Of a stretch of 64,000 bases of DNA, positions 32,897 through 45,271 are shown one piece after another. The translations under genes and the position numbers were made by a program. Source of the stretch: Anadara kagoshimensis (lineage: Eukaryota; Mollusca; Bivalvia; Arcoida; Arcidae); the NCBI GenBank assembly GCA_021292105.1, contig CM037869.1, forward strand, positions 44,476,990-44,540,989, written 5' to 3'. A model generated the notes under the pieces. The model searched no databases and was not told where the DNA came from. It worked only from the letters and a program-made list of their open reading frames with translations. The first letter of the stretch is position 1; each line of letters starts with the position of its first letter.

Positions 32897-33410
32897 AGTT
32901 TCATATTCACACATGTCAATTTCATATTCACACATGTCAATTTCATATTCACACATGCCAATTTCATATTCACACATGCCAATTTCATATTCACACATGC
33001 TAATTTCATATTCCTACAGATGTCAGTTTCATATTCGATTCCTCGATATCAGTTGCATATTTATTGATGTCAATTTCATTGTCAGTGTCATGGCCAGTTT
33101 CATAATGTTATCAATGTCAATTCATAGGTGTCCGTTTCATATTCATCGATGTCAGTTTATCTTTAATTTATATTTATTTCATATTCATAGTTGTCAATTT
33201 CATATCGTTATCGATGTTACATATTACTCAATGTCAGTTTCATATTCAGCTCTGTCATTTTCATATTTACCGATATCAGTTTCTTTGTCAGTGCCATGAT
33301 ATCAGTTTTATGTCGTTACCAATGTCAATTTCAAATCAATCAATGTCAATTTCAAATCAATCAATTTCAATTTCATATCGTTTTCATTGTCATCCCCATG
33401 TTTTAGCGAT
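32897..33410 (+). repeat. 21-bp tandem repeat and degenerate continuation
   Basis: Unit gtcaatttcatattcacacat, five or six good copies from about 32897 to 33017, then decaying gtcaatttcat / gtcagtttcat repeats to 33410. The open frame reading MSISYSH repeats is a by-product; 21 bp keeps all frames open. Confidence 0.85.
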
Positions 33411-33463
33411 GTAAATCGATGTTAATTTAATTTTCTCATCGTCATCAATACTAGTTTCATATC

Positions 33464-33520
33464 GTCATATATCACTTTTTGAATTTAATCATAAAATAAA
33501 TTCAAAAAGTGGTATATGAC
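33464..33520. mobile_element. Foldback element, ~57 bp
   Basis: Arms gtcatatatcactttttgaa and ttcaaaaagtggtatatgac around atcataaaat-like loop; relative of 60793-60905. Confidence 0.7.
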
Positions 33521-33529
33521 AATATCATT

Positions 33530-34300
33530 ATCGATGCATGTAAAAAGTAACAATTTTCTTTGTTTTATTCCATTTAAAATCTACATACACTCTGTATACA
33601 TGGTATACTTACATTCATAATAGATCAATTATCTTCATCCAGACTGTCATAGATATAGACACTCGACTTTCTACAAGTATATTAAAGCAGACACAAGTGT
33701 TAAAATGAAATCATTTACCTACAAGTATGTATATTGCAAGAGATCATTTACCTGAAATGTAAATTACAAGATTTTAAAATCCGATAGCATTTAAAATCTA
33801 CTTTAAAAACAGCAATATTAAATTCCTAACAAATGAAATGAAGATATCAACATACTCCATTAGTTATTTTTATGACGATATATCGATGTATCAATCACGT
33901 GTGCACGTGCCTGGTGATATATCATAAATTTAAATACACGTCTCTGCCTCACCTTAGAATTTCCAATAATGCAGTTTTTATAACCTCGAGCAGTTAAAAC
34001 GAAATCTTACTACAGGCAGGTGATCTTTTATGAGCAATTTTCACGTCAATAGGAACATGGCTCGATATCTTGTTAGTATATAAATATTTTACATTGGTTT
34101 GACTAGCGTACAAATTTTTCATTTCATTTTCTGTTTGAACGTTACTTTAACACTTTGGTGTTTTATTGCTTGGTCTGAATACTTTACAATTTCCGAACAA
34201 TATCCGAATGGAATTCCTTTGACATGCTATATAGCTCGTTACACACAATATAAATATATTTCTACTATTTTTAACAACATGAATCAAACCAGTATCCTAA
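33530..34300. other. Intergenic, nothing recognised
   Basis: AT-rich with local atttacct..agtatgtatattgcaaga near-repeats; no exon supported. Confidence 0.35.
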
Positions 34301-34302
34301 AC

Positions 34303-34515
34303 TACAGGCCTGTCGAAAGTTTGACACTCAGCTTTCAATCTTATGCCGAATCGACAGTCACTATCCACCCGTAATTAGCCATATTTCAGCAGTTGCTTTA
34401 TAACTATTTGCAGTTTCTCGGTAATTATCTATCCATACCTCAGCCACTCTGTAGCCGAACTAATTAGGCTAGCTTTCTGTAGTTCAGTGTTAAACTTTAG
34501 ACAGGTCTGTACTCT
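34303..34515 (-). mobile_element. R1 foldback MITE
   Basis: Left ctacaggcctgtcgaaagtt and right taaactttagacaggtctgt. Confidence 0.7.
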
Positions 34516-34821
34516 ACATACCGGGAAATATCGTTTGTGTGAGAATGGACTGTTTAATTTGTAAATAGTTAAATAAAAAAGGTGTAGGCGATAGTCGTAG
34601 AGTCATGTACATTTTAACCCTCAGGGCAAAACTCTTGTTAGACTTTTAACATTAGCAAACACAGTAATAAAATTATGTGTTAAAATGTTATCAATTTTTT
34701 TTATCTTATCGGTATAAACTGTAATTAGTTGATACCTTGGTAAATTTAACTTCAAATGGACAAATTAACTCATCTAATTGCCGGTAACGGCGATAACAAG
34801 AAAATTACACCTCAGAACTAT

Positions 34822-35085
34822 AGTACTGACATGTCGAAAATTTAACCGTGAGTAGGCTAATTACGAATTTATAAGTGCCGAAACGACAGCTCATCGCGGC
34901 TCGGTCTTACCTCATCGCGGCTCGGTCTTACCTATATATCGGAAGCTGCGAATCATCTCATGACGCGCAGTTTTTCTGACACTAGCTGTACATATCTCGG
35001 CCGTTCGGCAGCTGAGCTTCTATTCTTTTTGGTTAGCATTATACATGTATCAAACTTTCAGCAGGCCAATACTGTAGTTAGTAGA
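34822..35085 (-). mobile_element. R1 MITE, diverged
   Basis: Starts atagtactgacatgtcgaaa; internal direct repeat of catcgcggctcggtcttacc; right end tcaaactttcagcaggccaa. Confidence 0.6.
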
Positions 35086-35114
35086 AATTTTTGTATTTTG
35101 AGAAAAAAAAATAC

Positions 35115-35365
35115 ACTGTACAGACCTGTCAAAAGTTTAACGCTGAGATAACGAGTAGAAGAAAAGTCGAAGCTTGGCTGTTGCTTGATCGAGGTATGGC
35201 GAGCTCGAGCCAGTAGCCGTCCGAAACGCTGCTGAGAGATGACAGGTGCACGATGCTGAGAGATGACACATGTACCAAAACGCTGTCCATATGTAGCAAA
35301 TGAAAATCCAATCCGGCAATAATTTGTAAGCTTAGTGTTAAACTTCCGTCAAGTCTGAACTGTAG
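35115..35365 (+). mobile_element. R1 MITE
   Basis: Starts tgtacagacctgtcaaaagt, ends ttaaacttccgtcaagtctg; includes a doubled gctgagagatgaca box. Confidence 0.65.
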
Positions 35366-35887
35366 CTTAAAAGGTAATATATCTACCTGTATAGTGCGCC
35401 GCTTAGTGTTAAACAAAGGCCCCGAAATCTTTTGAAAACATAATTAAAAGATTTGTATCAGCATGTAACGATTCCTCAAATTCCGAAAATTTAAAAAATA
35501 ACAATTTTCACAGTTTTTGCTGTTGTTACATATTTTCCTTGATGTCTTGTGAGAAAATCAGTTACCGTCGCTAAGATTACAAGATATTTAAGATGTTAAA
35601 AAGAAGGTTGTTTAACCTGTCATTACACTGCTGTCACGCGTTTCGTCTTATCTCGGAATGCCTCGGCTATTAATAGTAGCCGAAATCAAAACAGATATTT
35701 GTGGGAGGTGTTGGGAGTTCCGCAAATGGAAATAGCATAGATTGCAAAGTTCAAAGGAATATTTGTTGCATTATGGGGCATAAATAGCTAAAGTATTATA
35801 TGTCCCTGCTAGTATCACGAGCGTCGGACCGACGGGGATCGATCCGAAATAGTACTGCAATGTGTTACTAGTAACTGAGCCACCATA

Positions 35888-35992
35888 CATGTGTCATGTG
35901 CCACTTTTGATTTTTTATCAAAGCACATGACAATTTATGTGCTACCTTTGAATGTATTATTTCATAAAAATTCACAGTAGCACATGACACGT
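35888..35992. mobile_element. Foldback element
   Basis: Arms atgtgtcatgtgccac and gtagcacatgacacgtat; further gtgcca/agcacatgac symmetry inside. Confidence 0.6.
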
Positions 35993-36159
35993 ATATCTAG
36001 TGACCCGCCTATATATTGGTTTAGCCCTGCAAGAGTCAAATGAGTTAGATGTCGATGACGGTTCTGTGATTTGCCGTTCAAAGAACTAATTTCTTGTATC
36101 AAGAGCGTTAAACCCGATTGGAATTGAATCTGAAGTCGATTGAGCCATTAAACGCTTCC

Positions 36160-36560
36160 TTAATGTAGTAAGAGTAAGAGTTCATGGTTCGAACCCTTGT
36201 CGGTTCTGATCAAGACTTGGAAATAGGTAGTGAATGTTCTCAAGTTCGCCAAGCACTCGGCGTTAAGAAATGAACGTTATGGCGTGCGCGAAGAAAACTA
36301 CCGAACGCGAAGTTTGGCAGGCGAATTGGCGAACGTTCTTTCACTAGTATCTGCCCGAGCCGGGATTCAAACTTGGACAAGGAAAGTCGCTATAACTTGA
36401 TCTGTAGCACGAGGTTTAGACTATTCGGCCACGAATTCGACGGAGGTCAAGCGAGCTAACAAACTTCAAACGCTAGACATCTCAGTCTCGAGTGAGATTC
36501 GAACCTAGGCAGTGATATTTGGACTACTTAGAAATGATTGCAAGTGACATGTGCTGATTT
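36160..36560. mobile_element. SINE fragments
   Basis: A plus-strand head (gttcatggttcgaacccttg, ttcgccaagcactcggcgtt) runs into two minus-strand B-box-like pieces (gagccgggattcaaacttgg and gagattcgaacctaggcag). A mosaic, none complete. Confidence 0.45.
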
Positions 36561-37179
36561 TTGAACGCATTATTTTAATTTAAAAAAAGTCAAAATCAGC
36601 ACAAGATACAAGGTCCCGTCATCCCCTCAGAAAACTGACCTAAATCATGAATTCCAAAGCGCTTTTTTGACCGTGTAATGACGGGATTTTTAGAGTTATC
36701 GTTCGTGAAATTAGAATAAAAGTAATAAAAGCAATTAAATAAAGACTGATACAACTAAACAACAATGTGTAAATTATATCTATCAGATATTAAGAAATTG
36801 GAGGGATAAAAGAAATCGGTATTTAATTGCCCTATCACATTACCGTGTTACCGTTAACTTAGGCATGTTTTCAATTATAATATCAATGACATAGCTTGTT
36901 TACGGTTTTTTTTGACCACCCAGGATCTTAAAACATTTCCCACCTTTCTCTAATACAATATGGTTACAACATTCACTCAAATAAAACTATATAGTTAAGG
37001 TCACTTGACATACTTTACATACTTTTTATCAATAGGACATAGATTTGTCAGTTGATAGATTGCTGCTGTTTCGAACTCCGTATGTTTGAGGTTCGAACTC
37101 AAGCCTGGATTGACCAATACTGAAGTTCTTTGTTCGAACCTGACCTCCCACATACGGGGTCTTTTGTCTTCGCCACTTC

Positions 37180-37400
37180 TTTTGTTCTTTGACCAAGCAA
37201 TCGACATATGCAAATGTAAGTCTCGATTTTCTTCATAAGCGACAGTAGAAGACTATCCTCCTGTCACGATATGCGCGAAAAAATGCACACTGTCCCGAGA
37301 GCGCGTCAAAGACAAAAATTCCTGTCAATTCACCTATATCTGGTGGAATCTCGATATAAATTAAACATTTATTGACTGGGACGTAAAACCCCATTCAATC
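37180..37400 (+). mobile_element. SINE 3' part
   Basis: Tail ggaatctcgatataaattaa then tgactgggacgtaaaacccc; a doubled tRNA-like ttcgaac region lies at 37070-37150. Confidence 0.55.
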
Positions 37401-37552
37401 CATCATTAAATTTGTCTTCTGTTGTTTTATGCATTATTTTTTTTTTTTTTCATTTTGTAACATTTAATAAATTGTATATCCATAAAAGCTTATAATTAAT
37501 TTCACGTTTTGAATGATTTAATAATTTTGAAACTCTTCTGTAAATTTAAAAG

Positions 37553-37700
37553 TACAGATACAGGCCTGTCGAAAGTTTAATACTCGTCAAGCAAACGAGT
37601 CGAAAATGGGCTGACGAGATAGCTAACGAGGGGACGAGTTGTGCTGCCGATTTTAAACTCATTCGTTCAATCTGGGTTAACCTATCGACGGGCAACGAAA
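37553..37700 (+). mobile_element. R1 partial copy
   Basis: Left end tacaggcctgtcgaaagttt, interior taacgaggggacgagttgtg; weak right end near 37680 (acctatcgacgggca). Confidence 0.55.
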
Positions 37701-38109
37701 AAGATTCGAGACTGGACTGCGCGTCGAGTTTCAATGTAAAAATAAGTCTTCACTTCAACAACGGAACTACGATGGACTGCCGAGTATGAATGTTAGGATA
37801 TTTCAAGTGTATCTAGGAGCCTTAATTACATATTTTAACTCCGACCTCACTTACCTGGAATTCAACACCTGTACAGTCAGAGATGAAAGAAACAATTCCA
37901 ATATAACTACTTTCAACTTTTATTGTGTAAATATTTGGTATTACTTTGTGTATGAGTCTTTCTATGTCATTAAGGTCTACCATTTATCACCGATGTGTCG
38001 CGAAAACAAACAAATTAATTTGTATCACCTTAAGTTATAGAAAATTTAATTCAGGATCGTTGTTAAAAAGAAATACAGTAATTGGTTGTTGAATTTTTCA
38101 AATTAGTCT

Positions 38110-38250
38110 TAGTACACCATAGTTTTTGTAAATATTTGTAAATATTTCTTCTGACGTTTCGGTCGGACATTCAATGTTGATTTGTAAATATAGACTTTTC
38201 ATGTATTATTCATTAGATTTGTATTCAATACAAAAACTATGAAATGGACA
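38110..38250. mobile_element. Foldback element
   Basis: Arms catagtttttgtaaat and tacaaaaactatg at the ends of a 140-bp stretch. Confidence 0.5.
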
Positions 38251-38330
38251 TTTCAAGGCGGAGGCGTTTAGTTTTATAATTATTGTTACAATAAAACTGA
38301 GTCATTTCAAAATTTCACACTTACATATGT

Positions 38331-39160
38331 ATACAGTACAGACCTGTCGAAAGTTCAAGTTCAAGTTCGAAATATTTTATTTAAGCGTCATAAATAACAG
38401 CTAAAATATACATCTAAAAAACTACTACATAATTGCTATATAAAGCTTTTGCATCCAGCCTAAAAGACTTATAAGACACAAACATCATCTATACTATTTA
38501 TAAAACACATCAATTGAAAAAAAAATGTTTTACAATATGTTTAAAAAACAACATCTTCTATTACTCATATGTAAGATACATTTTGCTAAAAAAGGTTGAA
38601 TATTTATATCAGTCATTAAAACAATAAATTTGTCTTCCTCACTCAATTCATTAAAATCTGTATAAAAAGTATTCATTTTGCTGTACTAAACATCGAGCTA
38701 TCGAATCAGTACGGAATATATAGGTAGTCTATTCTAAGCTATAACTTGCCATCTATTGGCAGCTTTCCTGGTTTTTATTAAATTGTGCACATTTAAAATA
38801 ATTTGTGTAAATTTAAAATAAATTGCGTAAGTTTTAAATAAATTGTGAAATTTGTATTTAGGAAATTATTAAATTTAAAATCACTTGAAAATAGTGATTC
38901 AGAACATATATAACTAAATTTTAAATAAATTATATTGGTAATTTTTTAAGAAAATATAGGTACAATAAATAAAGCTCGTAAAATTCTGAAATAAAGTATA
39001 GTATATATAAGCAATGTTGGACTATCAGGAATTATGAAATATCAGGACTAACAGGAATTAATACACCAGCTATCCATACTTCGGTGACTCGGTGTCCGAG
39101 GTTTCGACTTCTTTTCGTCAGCTAAATGTTAAACTTTCGACAGTTCTGTACTGTATACAT
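38331..39160 (-). mobile_element. R1 MITE broken by insertions
   Basis: Left end atacagtacagacctgtcga stops at 38352; R1 interior resumes at about 38690 (aacatcgagctatcgaatca), breaks again at 38775, and the right end lies at 39060-39155 (taaactttcgacagttctgt). The first insert (38353-38690) starts with caagttcaagttcgaaatat and is AT-rich; the second holds repeated aaattgtgtaaatttaaaat-like units. Confidence 0.6.
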
Positions 39161-39338
39161 ATACAACACACATGTCATGATGTATACAATGTAAATTTCG
39201 GAACATTAAATGTATGTTACACACCGGATACAAAAATAATACAATATTGAAAGGACTGGGGCCTACTGACTGACGTTAGGGTTATCGACACTTGGTCGAC
39301 ACGGACATTTGATCGAAATAACCGCTACGGTACATTTT

Positions 39339-39412
39339 GGCCTATAACAAAATCGGCCTATGACAATATCGGGCATTATCGACCCATAACAAAATCGGCC
39401 TATAAAAAATAG
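39339..39412 (+). repeat. Short 'cctataacaaaatcgg' repeats
   Basis: Three to four copies of ggcctataacaaaatcgg with drift. Confidence 0.6.
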
Positions 39413-39709
39413 ATGTTATGGGTTGAAATGTCCCGGAGTCGAAATAACAATGATGTGTCGGCAAACACACATCGTCGAAAACACATATCTGTCGATAAGA
39501 TCGTCAAAAATGAGACGTTTAAATTTGGTATCAGAAATTTTGTATAATATTTCAAATAAAAATTAGAATTTATTTTACCCAATAATTGATACTACTGTCA
39601 AAAGTTAGAATGCTATTTAAAATGTGTCATTAAAAACATTGCGGCATGTAATTCATGTCTGAGGTTTTTTTATAATTCAATCATTCAAGAATTTATCATA
39701 AGTAGTTCA

Positions 39710-40600
39710 ATATTTTTCTACACACCGTGCATATATAATAGCTAGATTTAAATTAAACTCATCACACTCTCCCCCACTCATTATGTATAATGCCCTCCAT
39801 CCCATATAATAAATCTTAGCTTTAAAAGTTCCACTCTTTATACCGCCGACAGATTTTATAATTCAAACATTCATAAACTGCATCGTAATGCATGATTACA
39901 ATAATCAAACAAAAGACAAAAGATACCACACTCTCCCCCACTCATCATACATCGTCCTCCGTCCACACAAGGGATCTTAGCTTAATTACCGTTAAAAGTA
40001 GCACTATAATATTTAACATTGTTGTAATTAAAAATAATTTTCCTACATATTGTGCATAAGAATTAAACAAAAGAGAAAAGATACCACACTCTTCCCCACT
40101 GATCATTCTTTGTGCCCTGTCCGGCATATACCAAATCTTACCATTAAAAGTCTTACTCTTTAATATTCTTATAAACAAAAATATTATTTTCTTCACATCG
40201 TGCATAAGAATCGAACAAAAGACACCACACTCTTCCCCACTCATCATTCTTTGTGTCCCGTCCAGCATACAAGAAATGTTACACATAAAAGTCGTACTTT
40301 AATATTCTTATAAATAAAAGTATTTTTTCTACACATCGTGCATAAGAATCTAACAAAAGACACCACACCACACTCCCCCCCCCCACTCATAATTCTTTGT
40401 CCTCCGTACATATCAATCTTATTTTAAAAGTCGCATATTTAACATTTTTTATAATCAAAAATAATTTTTGATGTCAGAAAAATTTTCATATCGAGCATAA
40501 TTATCAAACAAAAGACACCACACCACACTCTCCCCTACTATTCATTCATTGTCCCCCTTTCATACAAAAAATCTTACCGTTAAAAGTTGTTCTCTTTATA
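39710..40600 (-). repeat. Long-period tandem array (about 130-165 bp)
   Basis: Five to six copies of a block with ccacactctcccccactcat, a tcctccgtcc-like box, atcttac..ttaaaagt and ctacac..gtgcataagaat. Open frames across it are repeat products. Confidence 0.75.
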
Positions 40601-40859
40601 CCACCAACAGTTTTTCCTCTCTCTATTTAAAAGTCTATAAATCCTTTTAAAGTCCTGCTTAAAAAGATTAGTCAATATTTTTTTTCCAATATTCGATTTT
40701 CCGTCTTTATATCGAATTGATAGAATATTCAACATTAACACACTAAGGACTATCTCACTCGTGTGACATGTATTGATTAGGTATAGAAACCCACCTGAAC
40801 TTGTTATGTACGATGACAATTGTAAACACCGTTTATTCCTCCCCCTTTTCACCTAGCGA

Positions 40860-43470
40860 ACAATAAAAAGACAGAGATAATGAAAAAAGTGCACATCAAA
40901 GGACTCGTTAACACATACCGGTATTTTGTAATTTATTACAAGGTCTAGTTTTACTATGGTTCGTTTATCCCGTGAAAAATAAAAGTGCAATAAATTACCT
41001 GTAATCAAGATGTACAGATCTCGCAAGATGACGCGAGATCAAATCCGGATAAATTAATGTATCTTGTTCAATAGAAAAGTGTGAATGATTTTTTAAATTA
41101 ACACCTTTTGATTGTAAATTATTCCGGTAGATAAAAGGAAGGTGGGTTTATCTCTTAATCAAAATCTGTACCTGTCCACAGCTTTAGGGGTGTTGGGCCC
41201 TTTCAGGTCGATTATTTCCCCTTGGGGTCCCTTGTTTTACAACGTTATGAGTCAATTATTAATTACCTAGGTGTTACGTAACAATGTGTGAACAAAGGGA
41301 AAGAAAAAAAGAACATACAGAAAATAAAAAAGTTTGGTTTATGCTGTTCAAAACTTTTCAAAACATATTTTGAATACATTTCAATTAATCAGTATGCTCT
41401 CGTAGGATGTTTTAATAAATATAAAATCATAAATTGCAGCTCAGAAATAGTGTAAATAGCAATGTATGCACTGTAAAAAATCCCAACGCTTAACATGTTT
41501 AAGGCATGTTTAATATTTAACCACTAGTGTATGACTTTTTAACAGGCATGCTTAAATACTTAACACGTAACGTTTAAAAATTGCGTTTTTATAAACAGTA
41601 AGATTGAAATAAACAGTAGTGATGAAGTTAATTAAACACCGGCGTTTAATATGAAAGCTACTGTATTGCATTTGATTTTTAATCGTACATGTGTGTTGTA
41701 AACGCTATTTCAAACTTCATAATATCGATAATGTTATAAAAAAATGTTGCACAAATTTTATTTTTAAGTATGAATATTTTATTATAACGTTTGGAATAAT
41801 TACACATCTTTACGGAATGTATTTTCCGTTGAAACAGCAGTTTCGTGAAGTCGATATTGTCCTTGGGCAATTTATGAATACTCAAATATTGTATTTGGCC
41901 AAGTGATCTTTAAAGCTCTTAACAAGATGCGACAAACTCAATTTAGATAAAACAAATTAAACACGCGTGTTTAATTTAACACACAGATAAATGACAGATA
42001 TAAACACTCGTTCTTAAACACATGTGTTTAAGCGCAACAAAAATGTTGAGGCGGGAAAATCGATCACGTGGTGTTTTCTGCGCGTTCCAAGTACATCCTC
42101 GGTCGCCATTTTAGAAACAGGCTGTGTGTACAGAAAGAGAAGAATTTTAGATGGTAATTCGGGGTTTTCAACTAAACATTTAAATTATTTTCAAAGATAA
42201 TCAAGATGTATGTTTTTGCATTCTATTGGGGTGAGATTTAAACTTACAAAGTTACAGCAGTCTTGGTTCTTTTATCACAGGCACTCGTTTGATGTGGGCC
42301 AGGTTATGTTTTTGCACCTTTGCAGTTTTTTCTTCATCTTCGGTTGAAAGAGCTTCGTATACGGAAGGGGGTTCGAGTCCCGGATGGACCTGGCGAAGAT
42401 TTTTAAAAAGGTAGTGACTGTTTTATCGCTAAACACTCGGTATTTGGAACTCAACGCTACATTGTCCTTCAGAATCGATACCTCGTGACACGGTAGATCT
42501 AGACTTGACGTGGTATGTTAAAGAATCCTCCATCCACATTGTTCTGAGAATAAGCAAAGTAAAAAATATGCCACTTCGCCTGTAACGGGTGCCGTCTCCA
42601 TCATAAGTGAAAAATTCTTAACTAGGCAAAATATCCCATTCAATCAATCAATAAATCAATCAATCAATCAGTCGATTCGTTTTGATATCGGTGACGTCTT
42701 ACATCGATTTATTTCTTACCTAAAACTGAGTATGTGCCGTTGTTAAAATATCCAGAAGTTAGCTTTGATTTGTCTTCTTAATAATAAACCAGCCTAATCC
42801 ACTAAATGTACTTTTGAAACAAAAAAATGTGTTATAAATATTTTTCTTTGCGTTTTGAAAACAACTAAATTTCAGTCACTATATGCACCTTTGGAATAAT
42901 GTCTTTTGATGTGAAGTTTTAAATTAGCTCGATGAATCGTGCTCCTCTTGAAATTACTGATTCAATGTATAAGTATGGATATATTTTTTGCGAAAAATGA
43001 AAAACTGTTTATTGTTTTTGTACATGTGCCATATTTTCATTTCATTATGTAACACACAGTGTTACTTGGCACTTTTTCGTGTATCAAGCTTGTTAAGAAA
43101 TGAATGCACGAAGGCAGGTGTGACATCCGTGACAGGAATTTATTTTTACCTGAGATTACAAACGGATTAATTACATATTATGTCATATAAGAGTTAAAGT
43201 CGAAAAACGGATTAATTGTACTTCAAAAGAATTTCATTTGAAGATTATTATTTTTTTAGAAAATCGACATTGGTACTTGTCTTAGTTTATTCAGTTGGTC
43301 ATTTTGAGGGGATTATCCTAATCCAAATATTTTTGAAAGAATGTTAAGCAGTCAATCCGGAATGATTTTGACCAAAAAAAAAAATTAATAATTATAAAGG
43401 AATTATTTCATTGTAATATGTAAGTAATGATTAGTACTTAACGAAAGAAGAGTCACTACAAACTTTCAAG
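40860..43470. other. Intergenic with palindromic boxes
   Basis: Apart from the SINE at 42335-42670, the notable content is three ttaaacac..gtgtttaa palindromes (41631, 41954, 42013) and a short minus-strand frame with a good start context at 42109. No exon chain found. Confidence 0.4.
42335..42670 (+). mobile_element. tRNA-derived SINE
   Basis: Head with ggttcgagtcccggatgga (B box); ctgttttatcgctaaacact; tail region aaaattcttaactaggcaaa then a (caatcaat)n 3' repeat. Confidence 0.65.
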
Positions 43471-43477
43471 GTCACAC

Positions 43478-43555
43478 CCGATCGGGGTTCGAACCCACAA
43501 CATTTTACTTACGGAACGATCACTATATACCAGCTGAGCTACCACAGTGGTTTTA
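43478..43555 (-). mobile_element. SINE head fragment
   Basis: Minus strand: ccactgtggtagctcagctg (A box) and gtgggttcgaaccccgatc (B box). Confidence 0.65.
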
Positions 43556-43704
43556 ACTTGCACGTAAAACATGTCGATCGCTCTCGGTTTTGTTCTACGT
43601 AAATTATTAATCTGAATTTTATTTATTGGTGAATTTATTTAATTAATATTTTTACCATCAGCATTAAAAATGAATGGATAGAGTATTAATGTTTTTTACC
43701 TCAA

Positions 43705-43900
43705 TGGGGTATTTCACTTATATCGAGACTGTCAATTCAGGTATAATGAGAGAAACTACGGTAAGGTGTCGGCAGAAAACACCGACCTTCGAAAACGAAA
43801 CTGATCAACTTTCTCACACTAGGATTTGCATTGCCTGAATGAGATTTGTACCTGTAAATCCAAGAAAGGCACCGTGCCCTGATAGAATGACAAATTGCGA
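43705..43900 (-). mobile_element. SINE fragment, second head type
   Basis: Tail inverse ttcacttatatcgagactg and decayed B-box region gagatttgtacctgtaaat. Confidence 0.45.
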
Positions 43901-44489
43901 CTTCAAAAATCACCATAGCATTTAACCAACATAATGAGCATTACACTGATTTTAGAACCGTTTACTTATTTAGCCAGCCGATGGTTTATGGTTTTCTCCA
44001 GGCCCTCCGATCACTAAGTTAACATATAAGGGTCGAATGGCTAGCTCATCTAAATGTGTTATCTTTCTTTCGGCAGATATTCAAACCCGTCGGTAACCTG
44101 GCAAGCGATTGAGCGTCGAGCTCAGTGTATACATGTATCTTACAAATTTGACAGATCTGTACTGTATTTATATATACAGCCCATCGGATCGACAAGACGA
44201 ACGTCTTCAAACAATGTTAACAGACAATAAATAAGATGTATGGATTACGTAATTAGTTGAGTTTGGTCAGTTTTGGCCCACTAACTTACTTTCAGCTGGA
44301 CCTTCTTTTTTTAACATACCGACCCATGTCTAAATCAATATCTCGAAAGCAAAGTAAAAACTTTGAAAATAGTGTTGGCTCGGTACGATAGGTCTGCTAT
44401 GTTTATCTGCGTCATTGTGAGCAACTATGCTCTGAACATCGCCATTACGAAACAGATCAGAAATACTGACTCGGGGGCCCGGGTAGAAT

Positions 44490-45120
44490 GTCCTCTTTGA
44501 GAGCTATCTAGAGATCGTGAGTTCTTACCATTGCTGGATATTACTTAGAACTTGAGAAAATTGAGACACTGCTTACTCGACTGTGCTCGGCATTAAGAGG
44601 GTAGATTATCGACTGGTTCACACCGCGTTACTATAATATGATTGAGTGAGTGTTAAATATCTCAGTGCGTCGTACTGACCCAGCTGTGAGCAAGCACCTT
44701 TGAGTCACAATGAGTACGCGTTAGTACATGTACAAGACACAAAAAACGCCCACATCATAATGAATACTAGGGCCCGGTTTCACAATAACTCCTTAGCCAA
44801 GACGTTCCTTAACTAAAATCTTGCAAAATTTCAATTTCTTATAGTTTGGCTAATTTTTAAGATACAATGTATTAAGTGAAGGTGTCATTTTTAAGATCAC
44901 TTCTACATTAAGCGATTGGCATTTAGTGTTGAAAAAATATTCACCAGTAGTTCTAAAGAGATGAACAAAATTAGCTGAATTTAAGTTAAGGAAAATCTTA
45001 GCTAAGGAATTATTGTGGAACCGGGGCCTGATTTTATCTAAATCCTTAGATGTTAATACACTTGCTCTGGTGATGAACAGCTGAAAAAGTGCTAATGTGA
45101 CGTTAAACTATATTAACACA
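44490..45120 (+). mobile_element. Decayed SINE split by a MITE
   Basis: gagtgttaaatatctcagtg, gtcgtactgacccagctgtg and ggtgatgaacagctgaaaaa then taatgtgacgttaaac at 45068-45107 are the parts of the 7352-7731 type of SINE; a 259-bp MITE lies between body and tail. Confidence 0.5.
44770..45028. mobile_element. TIR MITE, 'cccggtttcacaataa' family
   Basis: Inverted termini gggcccggtttcacaataac and tattgtggaaccggggcc, followed inward by ccttagccaaga / tcttagctaagg. A half copy is at 62580-62650. Confidence 0.8.
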
Positions 45121-45271
45121 CGCACCACATGCGCATAGTGTTTAGATGGATGATTAATAAGAAAAATGGTCACTTCGAAAATAGCTGACAAAATGCTGAC
45201 ACGAGGTGAAACACCAAATCAACTTATAATATAACAATACATATACAAAGCGGGACTTTCAGAAGTTTGTA

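Noticed and set aside
32897-33017. Possible CRISPR array (regular short repeats)
   Set aside because: Units are contiguous 21-bp repeats without unique spacers, in a eukaryotic genome.
32853-33299. 148-codon plus-strand frame
   Set aside because: Product of a 21-bp repeat.
42988-43170. 60-codon plus-strand frame with a leader-like start (MKNCLLFLYMCHIFISLC)
   Set aside because: No downstream exon or domain; short hydrophobic frames are common in AT-rich DNA.
43478-43555. Possible tRNA gene on the minus strand (A and B boxes present)
   Set aside because: Arms do not pair well and the same head is attached to SINE bodies elsewhere (22.3, 23.4, 45.3 kb); treated as a SINE head.
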